From Rhizobium aethiopicum (GTDB lineage: Bacteria > Pseudomonadota > Alphaproteobacteria > Rhizobiales > Rhizobiaceae): DNA of 64,000 bases. The notes beneath the pieces are model-generated. The model saw only the letters and a program-made list of their open reading frames with translations. It ran no database searches and was not told the DNA's origin. Below are positions 52,236 through 61,044 of this stretch, piece after piece. Position 1 is the stretch's first letter, and each line of letters starts with the position of its first letter. The DNA lies in assembly GCF_900094625.1 (NCBI RefSeq), contig NZ_FMAJ01000011.1:1-64000 (forward strand). Direction: 5' to 3'. The translations under genes and the position numbers were made by a program.

Positions 52236-53612
52236 CTAATTCGATCCCGTCTGGGATATCCAGCCGCGGCCCGCTCGATTATCCCCGGCCACATCAGAAG
52301 ACGGGAGCGTCGAGCTCTGTGTCTGGGGTGCGGACTGCAGCGGCGAAGTCGGCGCCTGAAGGTTCGTGTCCAAACCGACCTCGACGAGATCATGCGGCAG
52401 CAATGCGGTTTGCTCGTCGGCCACGATGTTGCTGTAGGTTCCGTCGCTATTACGCCGCACAATCCTGTAATTCTTCTGCGCTCTGCCAATACCCGGCGCG
52501 TCCATATTCACCTGAGCGAGTTGAGCGTCGTACCCCGCCTGTTCACCCAGAAGCTGAGCCACCTGGATATCGATCGCGGCCCTGCCGATCGCAAGATTGA
52601 CCTGATTCAGCAGGTCCTGGTTTTCGCTGTTCTGCCTGTTGACGATATTGATCTTGGAACGGTTGGCCTCGCTGAGGCCCTGGCGAGCCGTGGTCAAGGC
52701 AACTTCGAGATCGATCAGGGTACCTTGTGCATCCGCAACCCAGCGGTCGACAGACACCTGACGGGAATTGCTGACTAACCCCTTGCTCACCAGGCTGTTG
52801 ACGTTGTCCAGTTCCTTTTGGGCGAGGTCAATCTGCCGCTTCTGCGAGCTGATCTTCGCCTCGAGCGACTCGACCTGCTGACCATAGAGGCGGGTGAGGT
52901 CGTTCGCCGCTTCGATCTGGCTGTCGATATCGACACGACGCAGCCGCATCAGGTTCAATTCCTGTGCCTTCAGCTTGTCCACTTCGGGCGTTCCGACGAG
53001 TTCGGCAGGAATCTCGAAGCTCTGCTCCCCGGCGATTTCCGCCCGCAGCCGCGCCTGCCGCATCAAAAGATCGCGCCGGTTGAGGACGGCCGTTCGAAAG
53101 GCGCCGGCTGCCTGGATCCGGTCACGCTCGAAGTAAGTGTTGTCCTCGCGTTCCCGCAGGAAGCCGCCAGCGATGCTGACGGCCTTCATGACAGTCATCC
53201 TCGATTCAAAAGGATAGCGCCCCGGGGTTTGAACGGTCCCGGTCACAAAAATCGGCGCATGCTCCGCAACCTCCAAGGCGATGTACGGCTTGCCAGGAAG
53301 TGCCGCCTTTTCAGCGAGAGCGCTGGCGATGGCGTCGGCGAGTTCTTCGGTTGTTTTTCCGGAGGCCTGTACATGGCCGGCGATCGGGATCGACAAGTCG
53401 CCAGTGTCGTCGATGGTGTAAACGCCATCGAGCGCTTCCCAGCTGGCATATCGGGAATCCGCGGATCGCCATTCGACGACGCGCAGTCTTACCTTGTCTT
53501 CCGGCACGAGGGTGAATGTTTGCGCGTGGGCGACGCTCCAGCCGGTCAGGCAGCAGAAAACCAGGGCGAGGGCCGCGGAGATGACGCGATCGGGGAAGAA
53601 TGTTGACTGCAT
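52236..53612 (-). CDS. Polysaccharide export protein, ExoF/Wza-like
   Basis: About 458 residues started at ATG 53612. Residues 1-30 are a signal peptide (ISAALALVFCCLTGWSVAHA). About 35-115 is the Poly_export domain (VPEDKVRLRVVEW, GDLSIPIAGHV), about 125-180 an SLBB-type domain (FVTGTVQTPGRYPF). About 190-390 is a long coiled coil, as in ExoF/PssN-type proteins, then a Ser/Gln-rich tail. It carries polymer across the periplasm and outer membrane. No lipobox is seen. Overlaps nothing; 4 bases separate it from the upstream glycosyltransferase. Confidence 0.88.
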   Translation of the reverse strand: MQSTFFPDRVISAALALVFCCLTGWSVAHAQTFTLVPEDKVRLRVVEWRSADSRYASWEALDGVYTIDDTGDLSIPIAGHVQASGKTTEELADAIASALAEKAALPGKPYIALEVAEHAPIFVTGTVQTPGRYPFESRMTVMKAVSIAGGFLREREDNTYFERDRIQAAGAFRTAVLNRRDLLMRQARLRAEIAGEQSFEIPAELVGTPEVDKLKAQELNLMRLRRVDIDSQIEAANDLTRLYGQQVESLEAKISSQKRQIDLAQKELDNVNSLVSKGLVSNSRQVSVDRWVADAQGTLIDLEVALTTARQGLSEANRSKINIVNRQNSENQDLLNQVNLAIGRAAIDIQVAQLLGEQAGYDAQLAQVNMDAPGIGRAQKNYRIVRRNSDGTYSNIVADEQTALLPHDLVEVGLDTNLQAPTSPLQSAPQTQSSTLPSSDVAGDNRAGRGWISQTGSN

Positions 53613-53616
53613 TGAT

Positions 53617-54633
53617 CTATCTCCGTTTCGTCGCCGTCGGCGGCGACGCCATTGCGCGGGACGGTGGATTGGCGAGTTCGAGAATGCGGGACGGTGCGGC
53701 GCGGCCGGCAAGAAGATCGGTGAGCGCCAGCCAATTGCCGTTCAAACGTCCCCAACGGTCGATCAAGCGGTCGTTGAACAATATTCCCGATGCGTTCGCC
53801 AGAATGTTGCGGCCGATCTGCGCCAGCGCACGACCTTTCGACATCGTACCCTTCCGGATCAGGTAGGCAGGATTGGCAATCTGCGAATAGCCGAGTTTCC
53901 GGCCGGGCTGTCGCCCGGATCTTACGCCGAGATGCACTCCGCAGGCGCCTTCAACGCGCACGGATCTGCCGTAGTGGGCAATGGATCTGCTGAAATCGAC
54001 ATCCTCAAGCCAGCCATAGAGCGGCAGTTGCTCGTCAAACGCCAGTGCGTGTTCGAGAACGGGGGCGAGGCGAACCGCCATATTGCACCCGTAGGCATTG
54101 TATACATCCGTCACCCGCTCGGACTTTTCGCCGGCAGTGTGAAGAACCTGCAGGGCCTTCGACATGTCGAGCCCTCCAACGAGGACGCCGTCTGCCAGGA
54201 CTTCACCGGTGGCGATCGCGACGTCGGGCTTTGCTGCAAAGACGGCTGTCATTCGCGACAGGAAGGTTGCGGCAGGAATGAAATCGTCGTCCAGGAAGAT
54301 CAGAACATCCGTATCGGCCGCGGCCGCCCGGATGATGCTGTTGCGCTGGGAGGTCAAGCCACGGCTGCCGACAATGACTTCCACGTCGTGACGGCCCGCG
54401 AGCCCGGCGGCATCGTCGATCCCCGGTACGCAGACGATCAACCGCTGCGGCTGGTCCGGCAGCCCGGCGAGATAATCGACCGTTTCCAGCAGGATCGAAG
54501 GGCGGCCCGCCGAAGCAATTCCGACTGCAATCCGCAGTGGCTGGCTCGCGCGCCGCGCCACCGCTTCGGCGGAAACAGGCGCCGGTTCGACCAGCCCATC
54601 CTGCCTGGTTGCTTTTGCCGAATGGGCGTTCAT
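53617..54633 (-). CDS. Glycosyltransferase family 2
   Basis: 338 residues started at ATG 54633, which overlaps the stop of the chain-length gene (ATGA); a longer frame to 55113 lies inside that gene. LRIAVGIASAGRPSILLETV and VLIFLDDDFIPAATFL (DxD) mark a GT2 GT-A domain. YGWLEDVDFSRSIAHYG resembles the acceptor-side ED motif of GT2 rhamnosyl- and related transferases. Part of the - strand operon from the ExoY-like gene. Confidence 0.82.
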   Translation of the reverse strand: MNAHSAKATRQDGLVEPAPVSAEAVARRASQPLRIAVGIASAGRPSILLETVDYLAGLPDQPQRLIVCVPGIDDAAGLAGRHDVEVIVGSRGLTSQRNSIIRAAAADTDVLIFLDDDFIPAATFLSRMTAVFAAKPDVAIATGEVLADGVLVGGLDMSKALQVLHTAGEKSERVTDVYNAYGCNMAVRLAPVLEHALAFDEQLPLYGWLEDVDFSRSIAHYGRSVRVEGACGVHLGVRSGRQPGRKLGYSQIANPAYLIRKGTMSKGRALAQIGRNILANASGILFNDRLIDRWGRLNGNWLALTDLLAGRAAPSRILELANPPSRAMASPPTATKRR

Positions 54634-56360
54634 GGCTGCATGCTCTTCGGAGCGTGGTTGATGATCGCGCCGAGGATCTCCGCGCCGACATTGCGCAGCG
54701 TCTCGATGACACGCATGGCGTCGTCGATCGAGGTGCGTCCGTGCGAGGCGACTACCAGAACGCCGTCCAGCTCCGGCGCGATCGCATTGGCATCCGGTGA
54801 AGCGGAGAAAGCGGAAATGTCGACGAATACGGAGTCGAACTCCTTTTTCAGCTCGACGAAGCTCAATTGCGTGCGGCGCGAGCTCAGACGAATGGCCGGC
54901 GAAACGGTGTCGACCCGGCCGAGCGGAAGGAATTTCAGCGTAGGGCTGAGGGGCAAGGCCGCCGTCTCGATCAGTTCGCCGTTGTCGAGAACGTCGGCGA
55001 GGCCGCTCGAACTTTGGGGCGCGATCGCCTTGCTGAGCGAGGATTTCTGCGCGGCCGCATCGATCAGAAGCGTCTTTGCTCCAGAGACCGACGACAGCAC
55101 CGCAAGTTCGCATGCGATGGTCGATGCTCCGCCGCCGGGCTCGACAGCGACCACTCCGATGACGACCCGGCGTTTGCGGCGAAGCCCGACGACCGTTGCG
55201 CTCAGCTCCGCCATGCCCGGGATAACAGGGCGGGCGGTTGTGCTGCTGCCCGTGCCGACGGCGAGGAAGCGCGGCGGGTGGCCGTTGCGCGTCCTCTTTG
55301 CTGTCGCCAGCAAAGTGACAAAGGGCAGACCGCCGGTTTCCGCGATCTGATGCGGGCGGACGAGCCGGCGGTCGCTGGCGTGCCGTATCATCGCGAGTGC
55401 GAGACCGGCGCCAAGGCCGACCGCCGCCGCAAAGGCGGCGATCAGCGTGCTGCGCGGTCTCGCTTTTGAAAGAGGCAGCGTAGCCGGCGAGACGATCGTG
55501 GCGTCGGACATCGAATAGGTGATGCGCTGCTTGGTTTCGGTCAGCTGGTTCAAGGTGTTTTCATAAAGGCTGCGGCGGGCATCCGTTGCGCTCTGCAGCT
55601 CCGCAAGCTTGAACTGGTCGCGCGGATTGCTTGTGAAGCTGGCCAGGGCGCTGGCGGTATCCGCCAGCCCGCGCTGCTGCTCGGAGATGAATGTCGACAG
55701 CCAGTCGCTGTATTGGCGGGCGGCGTTGGCCTTCATCGCGATATTCTTCTGTATATACTGCCTGGCGAGCGTGTCGGCGATGTCGACGGCCTTCTGAGGC
55801 GTCGATGCCGCAGCCGATACCTCGATGATCGTCGAGCTTCCGATCCGGCGGATGCCAGTCATGTTCAGCAGTTTGGCGGTTGCCCAGTCGTGCAGCCTCT
55901 CCTCCTCCGTCTGCGCCTGGACTTCGTTCGCTCCGTTGCCCGAAGAAAACCCAGTCAGCCAATTCTTCGCCCTGTCCTGCAGCGAAGGCGTCTGATCGAC
56001 AAATTCCGGATCATGAACGAGATCGAGCGCCGCTACGGTACCGCCGACGACATCGCTCGATCTGGCGATCTCCAGCTGGCCTTCGATGAACGCATCTTCC
56101 GCGAAAGCCCTCTGTGCTTCAGAGCCGCTCACCTGGGGAAAGATCACGAGCTGGGTGCTGGCAACGAAAGTCGGCTCGGCGGTCAGCAGATAAGTTCCGG
56201 CGATCGCCAGGAAAGCGCACGTGGTCACGACGATCCAATGCCAGCGCATTCTCAAAAAGAAGAGCATATCCCGCAGGGTCAGCGGCGAATTCCCGCCGCC
56301 TGGGGCTGCTGCAGGCAGGGATATGGGAGAGACGCCGCTGAAGATCGTGCTGGAGGTCAT
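54630..56360 (-). CDS. Chain-length protein (Wzz/ExoP-like) with degenerate P-loop
   Basis: A 576-residue polysaccharide co-polymerase. Transmembrane helices lie near 43-62 (VVTTCAFLAIAGTYLL) and 305-325 (LIAAFAAAVGLGAGLALAMI), with the Wzz periplasmic domain and coiled coils between. Residues 395-576 form a CpsD/BY-kinase-type ATPase fold, but Walker A reads EPGGGASTIA (407-416) without the Lys, Walker A' reads TLLIDAAAQ with the second Asp lost, and there is no C-terminal Tyr cluster. It probably controls length without kinase activity. It is the second gene of the operon after the ExoY-like gene. Confidence 0.85.
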   Translation of the reverse strand: MTSSTIFSGVSPISLPAAAPGGGNSPLTLRDMLFFLRMRWHWIVVTTCAFLAIAGTYLLTAEPTFVASTQLVIFPQVSGSEAQRAFAEDAFIEGQLEIARSSDVVGGTVAALDLVHDPEFVDQTPSLQDRAKNWLTGFSSGNGANEVQAQTEEERLHDWATAKLLNMTGIRRIGSSTIIEVSAAASTPQKAVDIADTLARQYIQKNIAMKANAARQYSDWLSTFISEQQRGLADTASALASFTSNPRDQFKLAELQSATDARRSLYENTLNQLTETKQRITYSMSDATIVSPATLPLSKARPRSTLIAAFAAAVGLGAGLALAMIRHASDRRLVRPHQIAETGGLPFVTLLATAKRTRNGHPPRFLAVGTGSSTTARPVIPGMAELSATVVGLRRKRRVVIGVVAVEPGGGASTIACELAVLSSVSGAKTLLIDAAAQKSSLSKAIAPQSSSGLADVLDNGELIETAALPLSPTLKFLPLGRVDTVSPAIRLSSRRTQLSFVELKKEFDSVFVDISAFSASPDANAIAPELDGVLVVASHGRTSIDDAMRVIETLRNVGAEILGAIINHAPKSMQP

Positions 56361-56474
56361 GTCGTCCTAATCCGGAATGGGAAATCAAGGAATAACCAGG
56401 TAATGGCAGCTTGGAGGAGACGGTGGAGAAGCGCATCTTCCGATCTCGAACACGGCCAGCGGTCGCCCGAAGCC

Positions 56475-57176
56475 TCAGTACGATCCGCGCTGCGAAAACA
56501 ACGCAGGGATGGTCTTGGCGATGATGACGAAGTCTCGGACGAGCGACCAGTTGTTGAGATAGTGGACGTCGAGAGAAACCCGGTATTCGTAACTGACGTC
56601 GTTGCGCCCGCTCGTCTGCCATTGACCGGTCAGCCCCGGGCGAACCGCCATATAGGCCCATATGTGTTCGCCGTAGCGCGGCAGTTCCTCGGCTGTGATC
56701 GGCCGGGGTCCGACGAGGCTCATTTCGCCACGCAGGATATTGATCAGCTGCGGAAGCTCGTCGATGCTCGAGCGCCTGAGGATGTCGCCGACAGCGGTGA
56801 TCCTCGGATCGTTCTTCAACTTGCGCGTTGCTTCCCATTCGCTGCGGGCCGCCGGGTTGTTTTGCAGCAATTCAGCGAGCTGAGCACTCGCATCCGTCTT
56901 CATCGTCCGAAATTTGAGGCATCCGAACGGCGCTCCGCCGAAGCCAATGCGCGTATGGGAATAGAAGACAGGGCCACCGTCGGAGAGTTTCACGATCATC
57001 GCGACGATCAGAAGAAGCGGAGAGAGCAGGATCAGGGCGGTGATCGCAACAAGAAAATCTATCGCACGCTTCGACGACCTGCCGGCTGTACGAGGTCGGG
57101 AGTCGTGTAGGCCGCCGCCTTTCGCGGCGCCTCCGACGCGCGACCAAGCCTCAAAACTATGTGCTTCCCATGTCAT
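56475..57176 (-). CDS. Initiating sugar-phosphate transferase, ExoY/WbaP-like
   Basis: About 233 residues started at ATG 57176 (GGAG seven bases upstream). A membrane helix (LVAITALILLSPLLLIVAMI) precedes the catalytic core: PVFYSHTRIGFGG, FRTMKTDA, DELPQLINILRGEMSLVGPRP and RPGLTGQWQTSGR, the bacterial sugar transferase signature. It puts the first sugar phosphate (probably Glc or Gal) on undecaprenyl phosphate. First gene of the - strand operon; the 471-base region upstream is its control region. Confidence 0.92.
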   Translation of the reverse strand: MTWEAHSFEAWSRVGGAAKGGGLHDSRPRTAGRSSKRAIDFLVAITALILLSPLLLIVAMIVKLSDGGPVFYSHTRIGFGGAPFGCLKFRTMKTDASAQLAELLQNNPAARSEWEATRKLKNDPRITAVGDILRRSSIDELPQLINILRGEMSLVGPRPITAEELPRYGEHIWAYMAVRPGLTGQWQTSGRNDVSYEYRVSLDVHYLNNWSLVRDFVIIAKTIPALFSQRGSY

Positions 57177-57647
57177 CGCGGTCTCCAAAACATTGCCCGT
57201 CAAGAACGTTCAAAGCTTGCTGCGCCGCACCCTGATTGTCTGTTACCAAGGTCATAATTGTTAATTAATTCTTTATGCTAGGAAGCCCCACACAGATTTC
57301 CGACTACAGATCCGTGTCATCAATTCTTTTAATTGGCTATGTAATCTGCTGTTGGTGGTCATTACTGCGTGAGATCAATGATTTTGCTGATAATAGCGAT
57401 TTTGAGAATTGATGATTTTTAATTCGCAAAGTCCTTTTTATAAGCAATCGTTGACCGATATCCCCACATATATTCACGTATGTTAGAAAATGCTATTTTA
57501 AATTGGGCGTTGTTCAAGTCATTTTTGAAAATAGACTTGAAATTTACGCTAAATCGCGCCGATGTTATTTGACTAACGTATTAATCCAATATAATTGATG
57601 CGATGCAGCATTGGTGAGAGACCAATCTAGTATCAGGAGTGAATTGC
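57177..57647. promoter_or_regulatory. AT-rich divergent control region with repeated 8-mer
   Basis: 471 bases, strikingly AT-rich from 57240 to 57600, between the divergent ExoY-like and Crp/Fnr genes; no gene is seen. AATTGATG occurs at 57407-57414 and 57593-57600 and its complement at 57318-57325. The first and second form an 11-pair inverted repeat (57317-57327 with 57405-57415). The third overlaps a candidate -10 box. This spacing suggests regulator-binding sites, possibly looping. Confidence 0.55.
57569..57595 (+). promoter_or_regulatory. Candidate promoter of the Crp/Fnr gene
   Basis: TTGACT at 57569-57574 and TATAAT at 57590-57595, spacing 15 (16 if the -35 is read as TTTGAC). It would give a leader of about 45 bases. 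The -10 overlaps one AATTGATG copy, so a regulator there would block or shape transcription. Confidence 0.5.
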
Positions 57648-58385
57648 ATGGACGGGATCACGCATGCATCTGATCGCAGGCTCGGCATCAGCAAGGCCGC
57701 GATCTCGGCCAATGCAGGCATTCACCTCAACGGTCGTATCGTCGTCGATGACGAATTCCTTTCCTGCCGCTCGAGCATACGGCGTTTCCGTCGTGGCGAG
57801 ATCATTGCCGGGGCCGGCGTCCTTGTCGATACGTTTGCTCGCGTCCATTCGGGATTGGTCACTGCAAGTACGATGCTGCCCGACGGCAGGGAATTCATCG
57901 TCGAAATCATTCCGAAATCAGGTCTGATCGGCGAGCTCGAAGTCTTGCGCAGGCAGACATTGAGCCTCGAATATCGAGCCGGCTCCAACTGCGAGCTGCA
58001 TTTCTTCGAGGGTCGGCTGCTGCGCGACATGTATGCCAGCGATCCGTGCTTCCGCGAAAAAGTCTTCTCAAGGGCCTTGGCGCGGGTTTCGGAGCTTGAA
58101 CACAGGATCATCGCCAACGCGGCGTCGACCCTGCGGGCAAGACTGGCGAGCACGCTGCTGCGGCTCTCGGCTGTTTACGGAAAGGATGTCGCAAACAGCG
58201 GCGACGAACTGATCATCTCGCAAAATGATTTGGCCGCAACGCTGCCGGCGTCCCGCGAGAAGGTCAATCAGTGCCTGCGGCGTCTGCGGGAATGCAAGAT
58301 TATCGACGGGGGGCAGGGCAAAATCCGGATCCTTAATCGCAAGGCGCTCGAGGCCTGCGCGAATGGCGCGTTTACGGTGAAGTGA
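57648..58385 (+). CDS. Crp/Fnr-family transcriptional regulator
   Basis: 245 residues started at ATG 57648 with AGGAG eight bases upstream; an upstream GTG overlaps the ribosome site. Residues 25-145 are a cNMP-binding-type beta-barrel (GLIGELEVLRRQ), without the four clustered Cys of FNR. Residues 170-235 are a winged helix-turn-helix (ISQNDLAATLPASREKVNQCLRRLRECKII). The ligand is unknown. It lies between the two halves of the polysaccharide locus and probably controls both; its stop overlaps the next ATG by one base. Confidence 0.85.
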   Translation: MDGITHASDRRLGISKAAISANAGIHLNGRIVVDDEFLSCRSSIRRFRRGEIIAGAGVLVDTFARVHSGLVTASTMLPDGREFIVEIIPKSGLIGELEVLRRQTLSLEYRAGSNCELHFFEGRLLRDMYASDPCFREKVFSRALARVSELEHRIIANAASTLRARLASTLLRLSAVYGKDVANSGDELIISQNDLAATLPASREKVNQCLRRLRECKIIDGGQGKIRILNRKALEACANGAFTVK

Positions 58386-59731
58386 TGCGCCTGTCGCTTC
58401 CCCAAGCCCCGCGATCCGCCGCAAGTGCCAGCCGCTTTCGCGACCGCGGTTTGACGAGAATCGATCGCGTGGTCGTCATCGACGACTACTCGGTGGCCAA
58501 GGGCGGGGCGACGGGGCTGGCGGTGCTGTCGGCCAAGCTTTTTCGCGGCCTCGATATTCCCGTGACTTATATTTGCGGGGATGACGCCGCCAATGCGGAG
58601 CTTGCTGCTCTCGGCGTCGCGATGGTCGGATTGAACAGCCGCGACCTGCTTAGCGCCGAGCGTTCGAAGGCTTTCGTGACCGGCATTCACAATGGTGCGG
58701 CCACGCGTCTGGTCGCGCGCTGGATTGCCGCAAACGATACCGCGACTACCGTCTATCACGTACATGGCTGGCATCAGATCCTGTCTCCCGCGCTTTTCAG
58801 GGCACTGGCCCCGGTCGCGGCGCGCTGCGTGGTTCACGCGCATGACTTCTTCACTGCCTGTCCCAACGGCGCCTTTTTCGATTACCAGGCGCAGGAGATC
58901 TGCCGCCGGCCTCCACTCGGTGCGGGCTGCATTGCGACGGCTTGCGACAAGAGAAGTTATTCGCACAAATTGTGGCGGGTCGCGCGCGGCTCGAATATCC
59001 TCCGGCTGTTAAGGGCTGAAGCCGATTTCGGCCGGATAATCCTGCTGCATGAGAAGATGGCTGGCTTTCTCGTCGGCGCCGGCTATCGGCCTGAACGGTT
59101 GACGACGATCCGCAATCCCGTCGCTCCCTTGTCGAGAGAGCGCGTCGAGGCGGAGGTGAACGACGAATTCGTCTTCATCGGCCGGCTCGACGAGGAAAAG
59201 GGCGTCGAGGACGCGATAGCCGCCACACGCAGGGCCGGCGCCAGGCTCTGCGTGATCGGGGACGGACCGCTGATGCCCTTGGTCGCAGCGTCTGGCGATC
59301 ACGTCAGGGCCGTCGGCTGGCAGTCGCATGCGGAGATCGGCGCCACCATCCGCAAGGCGCGCGCCCTGTTGATGCCCTCGCGTTATCCCGAGCCTTTCGG
59401 CCTCGTGGCGATCGAAGCGGCCAGAAGCGGTCTACCCGTTATCATGTCACGCAGCGCCTTTCTTGCCGAGGAAATGGAACGAGGCGGCATGGCGTTTGCC
59501 TGCGACACCGCTGATGAAACCGCCTTTGCCAATACATTGTCGCGATACAGCCAAATGCCGAGACACGAGATCCGCGCCATGAGCGAGCGGGCCTTCCTGA
59601 CGTCTCCGGCTCTCGCCTCGACGCATGAGCAATGGCGCGACGCGCTCCTTGCCGAATATTACAGCCTGCTTTCGACGAATCCGGTTCCCAAACTGACAGA
59701 CGGTGTGGCGACACAAGGAGTATTCCGTTGA
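58385..59731 (+). CDS. Glycosyltransferase family 4
   Basis: About 448 residues; ATG 58385 overlaps the regulator stop (TGATG). DRVVVIDDYSVAKGGATGLAV at the N-terminus and EFVFIGRLDEEKGVEDAI, RYPEPFGLVAIEAARSGLPVI in the C-terminal half are the GT4 motifs (donor-binding EPFGLVAIEA). No signal or membrane helix. It is coupled to the regulator and to the next glycosyltransferase (TTGA overlap), so these three genes are one unit. Confidence 0.85.
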   Translation: MRLSLPQAPRSAASASRFRDRGLTRIDRVVVIDDYSVAKGGATGLAVLSAKLFRGLDIPVTYICGDDAANAELAALGVAMVGLNSRDLLSAERSKAFVTGIHNGAATRLVARWIAANDTATTVYHVHGWHQILSPALFRALAPVAARCVVHAHDFFTACPNGAFFDYQAQEICRRPPLGAGCIATACDKRSYSHKLWRVARGSNILRLLRAEADFGRIILLHEKMAGFLVGAGYRPERLTTIRNPVAPLSRERVEAEVNDEFVFIGRLDEEKGVEDAIAATRRAGARLCVIGDGPLMPLVAASGDHVRAVGWQSHAEIGATIRKARALLMPSRYPEPFGLVAIEAARSGLPVIMSRSAFLAEEMERGGMAFACDTADETAFANTLSRYSQMPRHEIRAMSERAFLTSPALASTHEQWRDALLAEYYSLLSTNPVPKLTDGVATQGVFR

Positions 59732-60972
59732 CCTTTAAAGCAACAACCTCTCTTTCCGACGCAAGGGCATTTCTCGGCGATGCGCCCGTGGTGGCGAAAA
59801 GACGCGTGGCCGAGGCGGGAAGCGTCAAGGAAACCAGCCAGCTGCGCGTCGCGATCGTGCACTACTGGCTCGTCTCAATGCGCGGCGGCGAAAAGGTCGT
59901 TGAAGAATTGTGCCGCATGTTTCCGCAGGCCGATATCTTCACCCTCGTCTGCAACCGGGATCGCATCAGCGATTTTCTAAAGACGCGGAACATCCGCACG
60001 TCCTTTCTGCAGAAGATCCCCGGTGCGCAACGGCATTACACCAAAATGCTGCCGCTGATGCCATTCGCGCTCGAGCAATTCGATCTGCAGGACTACGATC
60101 TCGTATTGTCGAGCGAATCCGGGCCTGCCAAGGGCATCATTACCCGCGCCGACGCTCTCCACGTCTGTTACTGCCATTCGCCGATGCGCTACATCTGGGA
60201 TCAGTTCCACGTCTACCGCCATGGTCTGCCCTGGGTGGGGCGTGCCTTGATGTCGATCACCGCGCCGATGCTGCGTGCCTGGGATGTGACGACGTCTTCC
60301 CGTGTCGACGTATTCGTCGCCAATTCCGATTATGTCGCAAACCGCATCCGCCGCTTCTACGATCGGGACTCCATCGTCATCCATCCCCCGGTTGCCACCG
60401 ATGATTTTTCGGTCGGGAAGGGGAAGGGCGAATTCTATCTCTATGCCGGCCAGCTAACGGCCTACAAGCGGCCGGATATTGCCGTTCGCGCCTGCACCGA
60501 GGCGGGGCGCAAGCTTGTCGTAATCGGAGAGGGAGAACAACTGCCCTATCTGAAATCGATCGCGGGGCCGACCGTGCAATTCCTCGGCCACCAGCCGTTC
60601 AATGTCCTGCGTGACCACCTCTCGCGATGCCGCGCCCTGCTGTTTCCAGGCACGGAGGATTTCGGCATCCTGCCGGTAGAAGCGATGGCATCAGGGCGGC
60701 CGGTCCTCGCTTTCGACGCCGGCGGCGCCAGGGAAACCGTATCGTCGCCGAAGGTCGGTTTTCGCTTCGCTGAGCAAACCACCGAAGCCCTGCTGGAAAC
60801 CATGGCGGCTTTCGAAGGGGTGGAGGACGATATCGATCCGCATGCGATCCGCGCGCATTCGCTGAAGTTTTCCTCCGCGGTCTTTCGCGATCGGATGACC
60901 GGGCTCGTCGAGCAACAGCTCTCCACCCATGCCGACCGATCCGCCGATGTCTTCAATAGAGGGCCGGTCTGA
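59728..60972 (+). CDS. Glycosyltransferase family 4
   Basis: About 414 residues. The start is TTG 59728, overlapping the previous stop (TTGA), with AAGGAG seven bases upstream; a longer frame from 59632 lies inside the previous gene. RVAIVHYWLVSMRGGEKVVEEL opens the domain, YCHSPMRYIWDQ is a conserved GT4 mid-motif and GTEDFGILPVEAMASGRPVLA is the donor-binding site. Probably a mannosyl- or similar transferase (WbaZ-like); donor not known. 72 bases separate it from the flippase. Confidence 0.85.
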   Translation: MTFKATTSLSDARAFLGDAPVVAKRRVAEAGSVKETSQLRVAIVHYWLVSMRGGEKVVEELCRMFPQADIFTLVCNRDRISDFLKTRNIRTSFLQKIPGAQRHYTKMLPLMPFALEQFDLQDYDLVLSSESGPAKGIITRADALHVCYCHSPMRYIWDQFHVYRHGLPWVGRALMSITAPMLRAWDVTTSSRVDVFVANSDYVANRIRRFYDRDSIVIHPPVATDDFSVGKGKGEFYLYAGQLTAYKRPDIAVRACTEAGRKLVVIGEGEQLPYLKSIAGPTVQFLGHQPFNVLRDHLSRCRALLFPGTEDFGILPVEAMASGRPVLAFDAGGARETVSSPKVGFRFAEQTTEALLETMAAFEGVEDDIDPHAIRAHSLKFSSAVFRDRMTGLVEQQLSTHADRSADVFNRGPV

Positions 60973-61044
60973 GACAAAGACCGGACCTGGCTGTCTTGCT
61001 GCCGCGATCGAAACCGTCTCAAGCCGACGAGGAATAAACAGATC

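Noticed and set aside
53494..55350. 618-codon + strand frame opposite the export and glycosyltransferase genes
   Set aside because: Overlaps three well-supported - strand genes and shows no recognisable domain.
55713..57110. 465-codon + strand frame opposite the chain-length and ExoY-like genes
   Set aside because: Antisense of conserved motifs; no ribosome site or domain.
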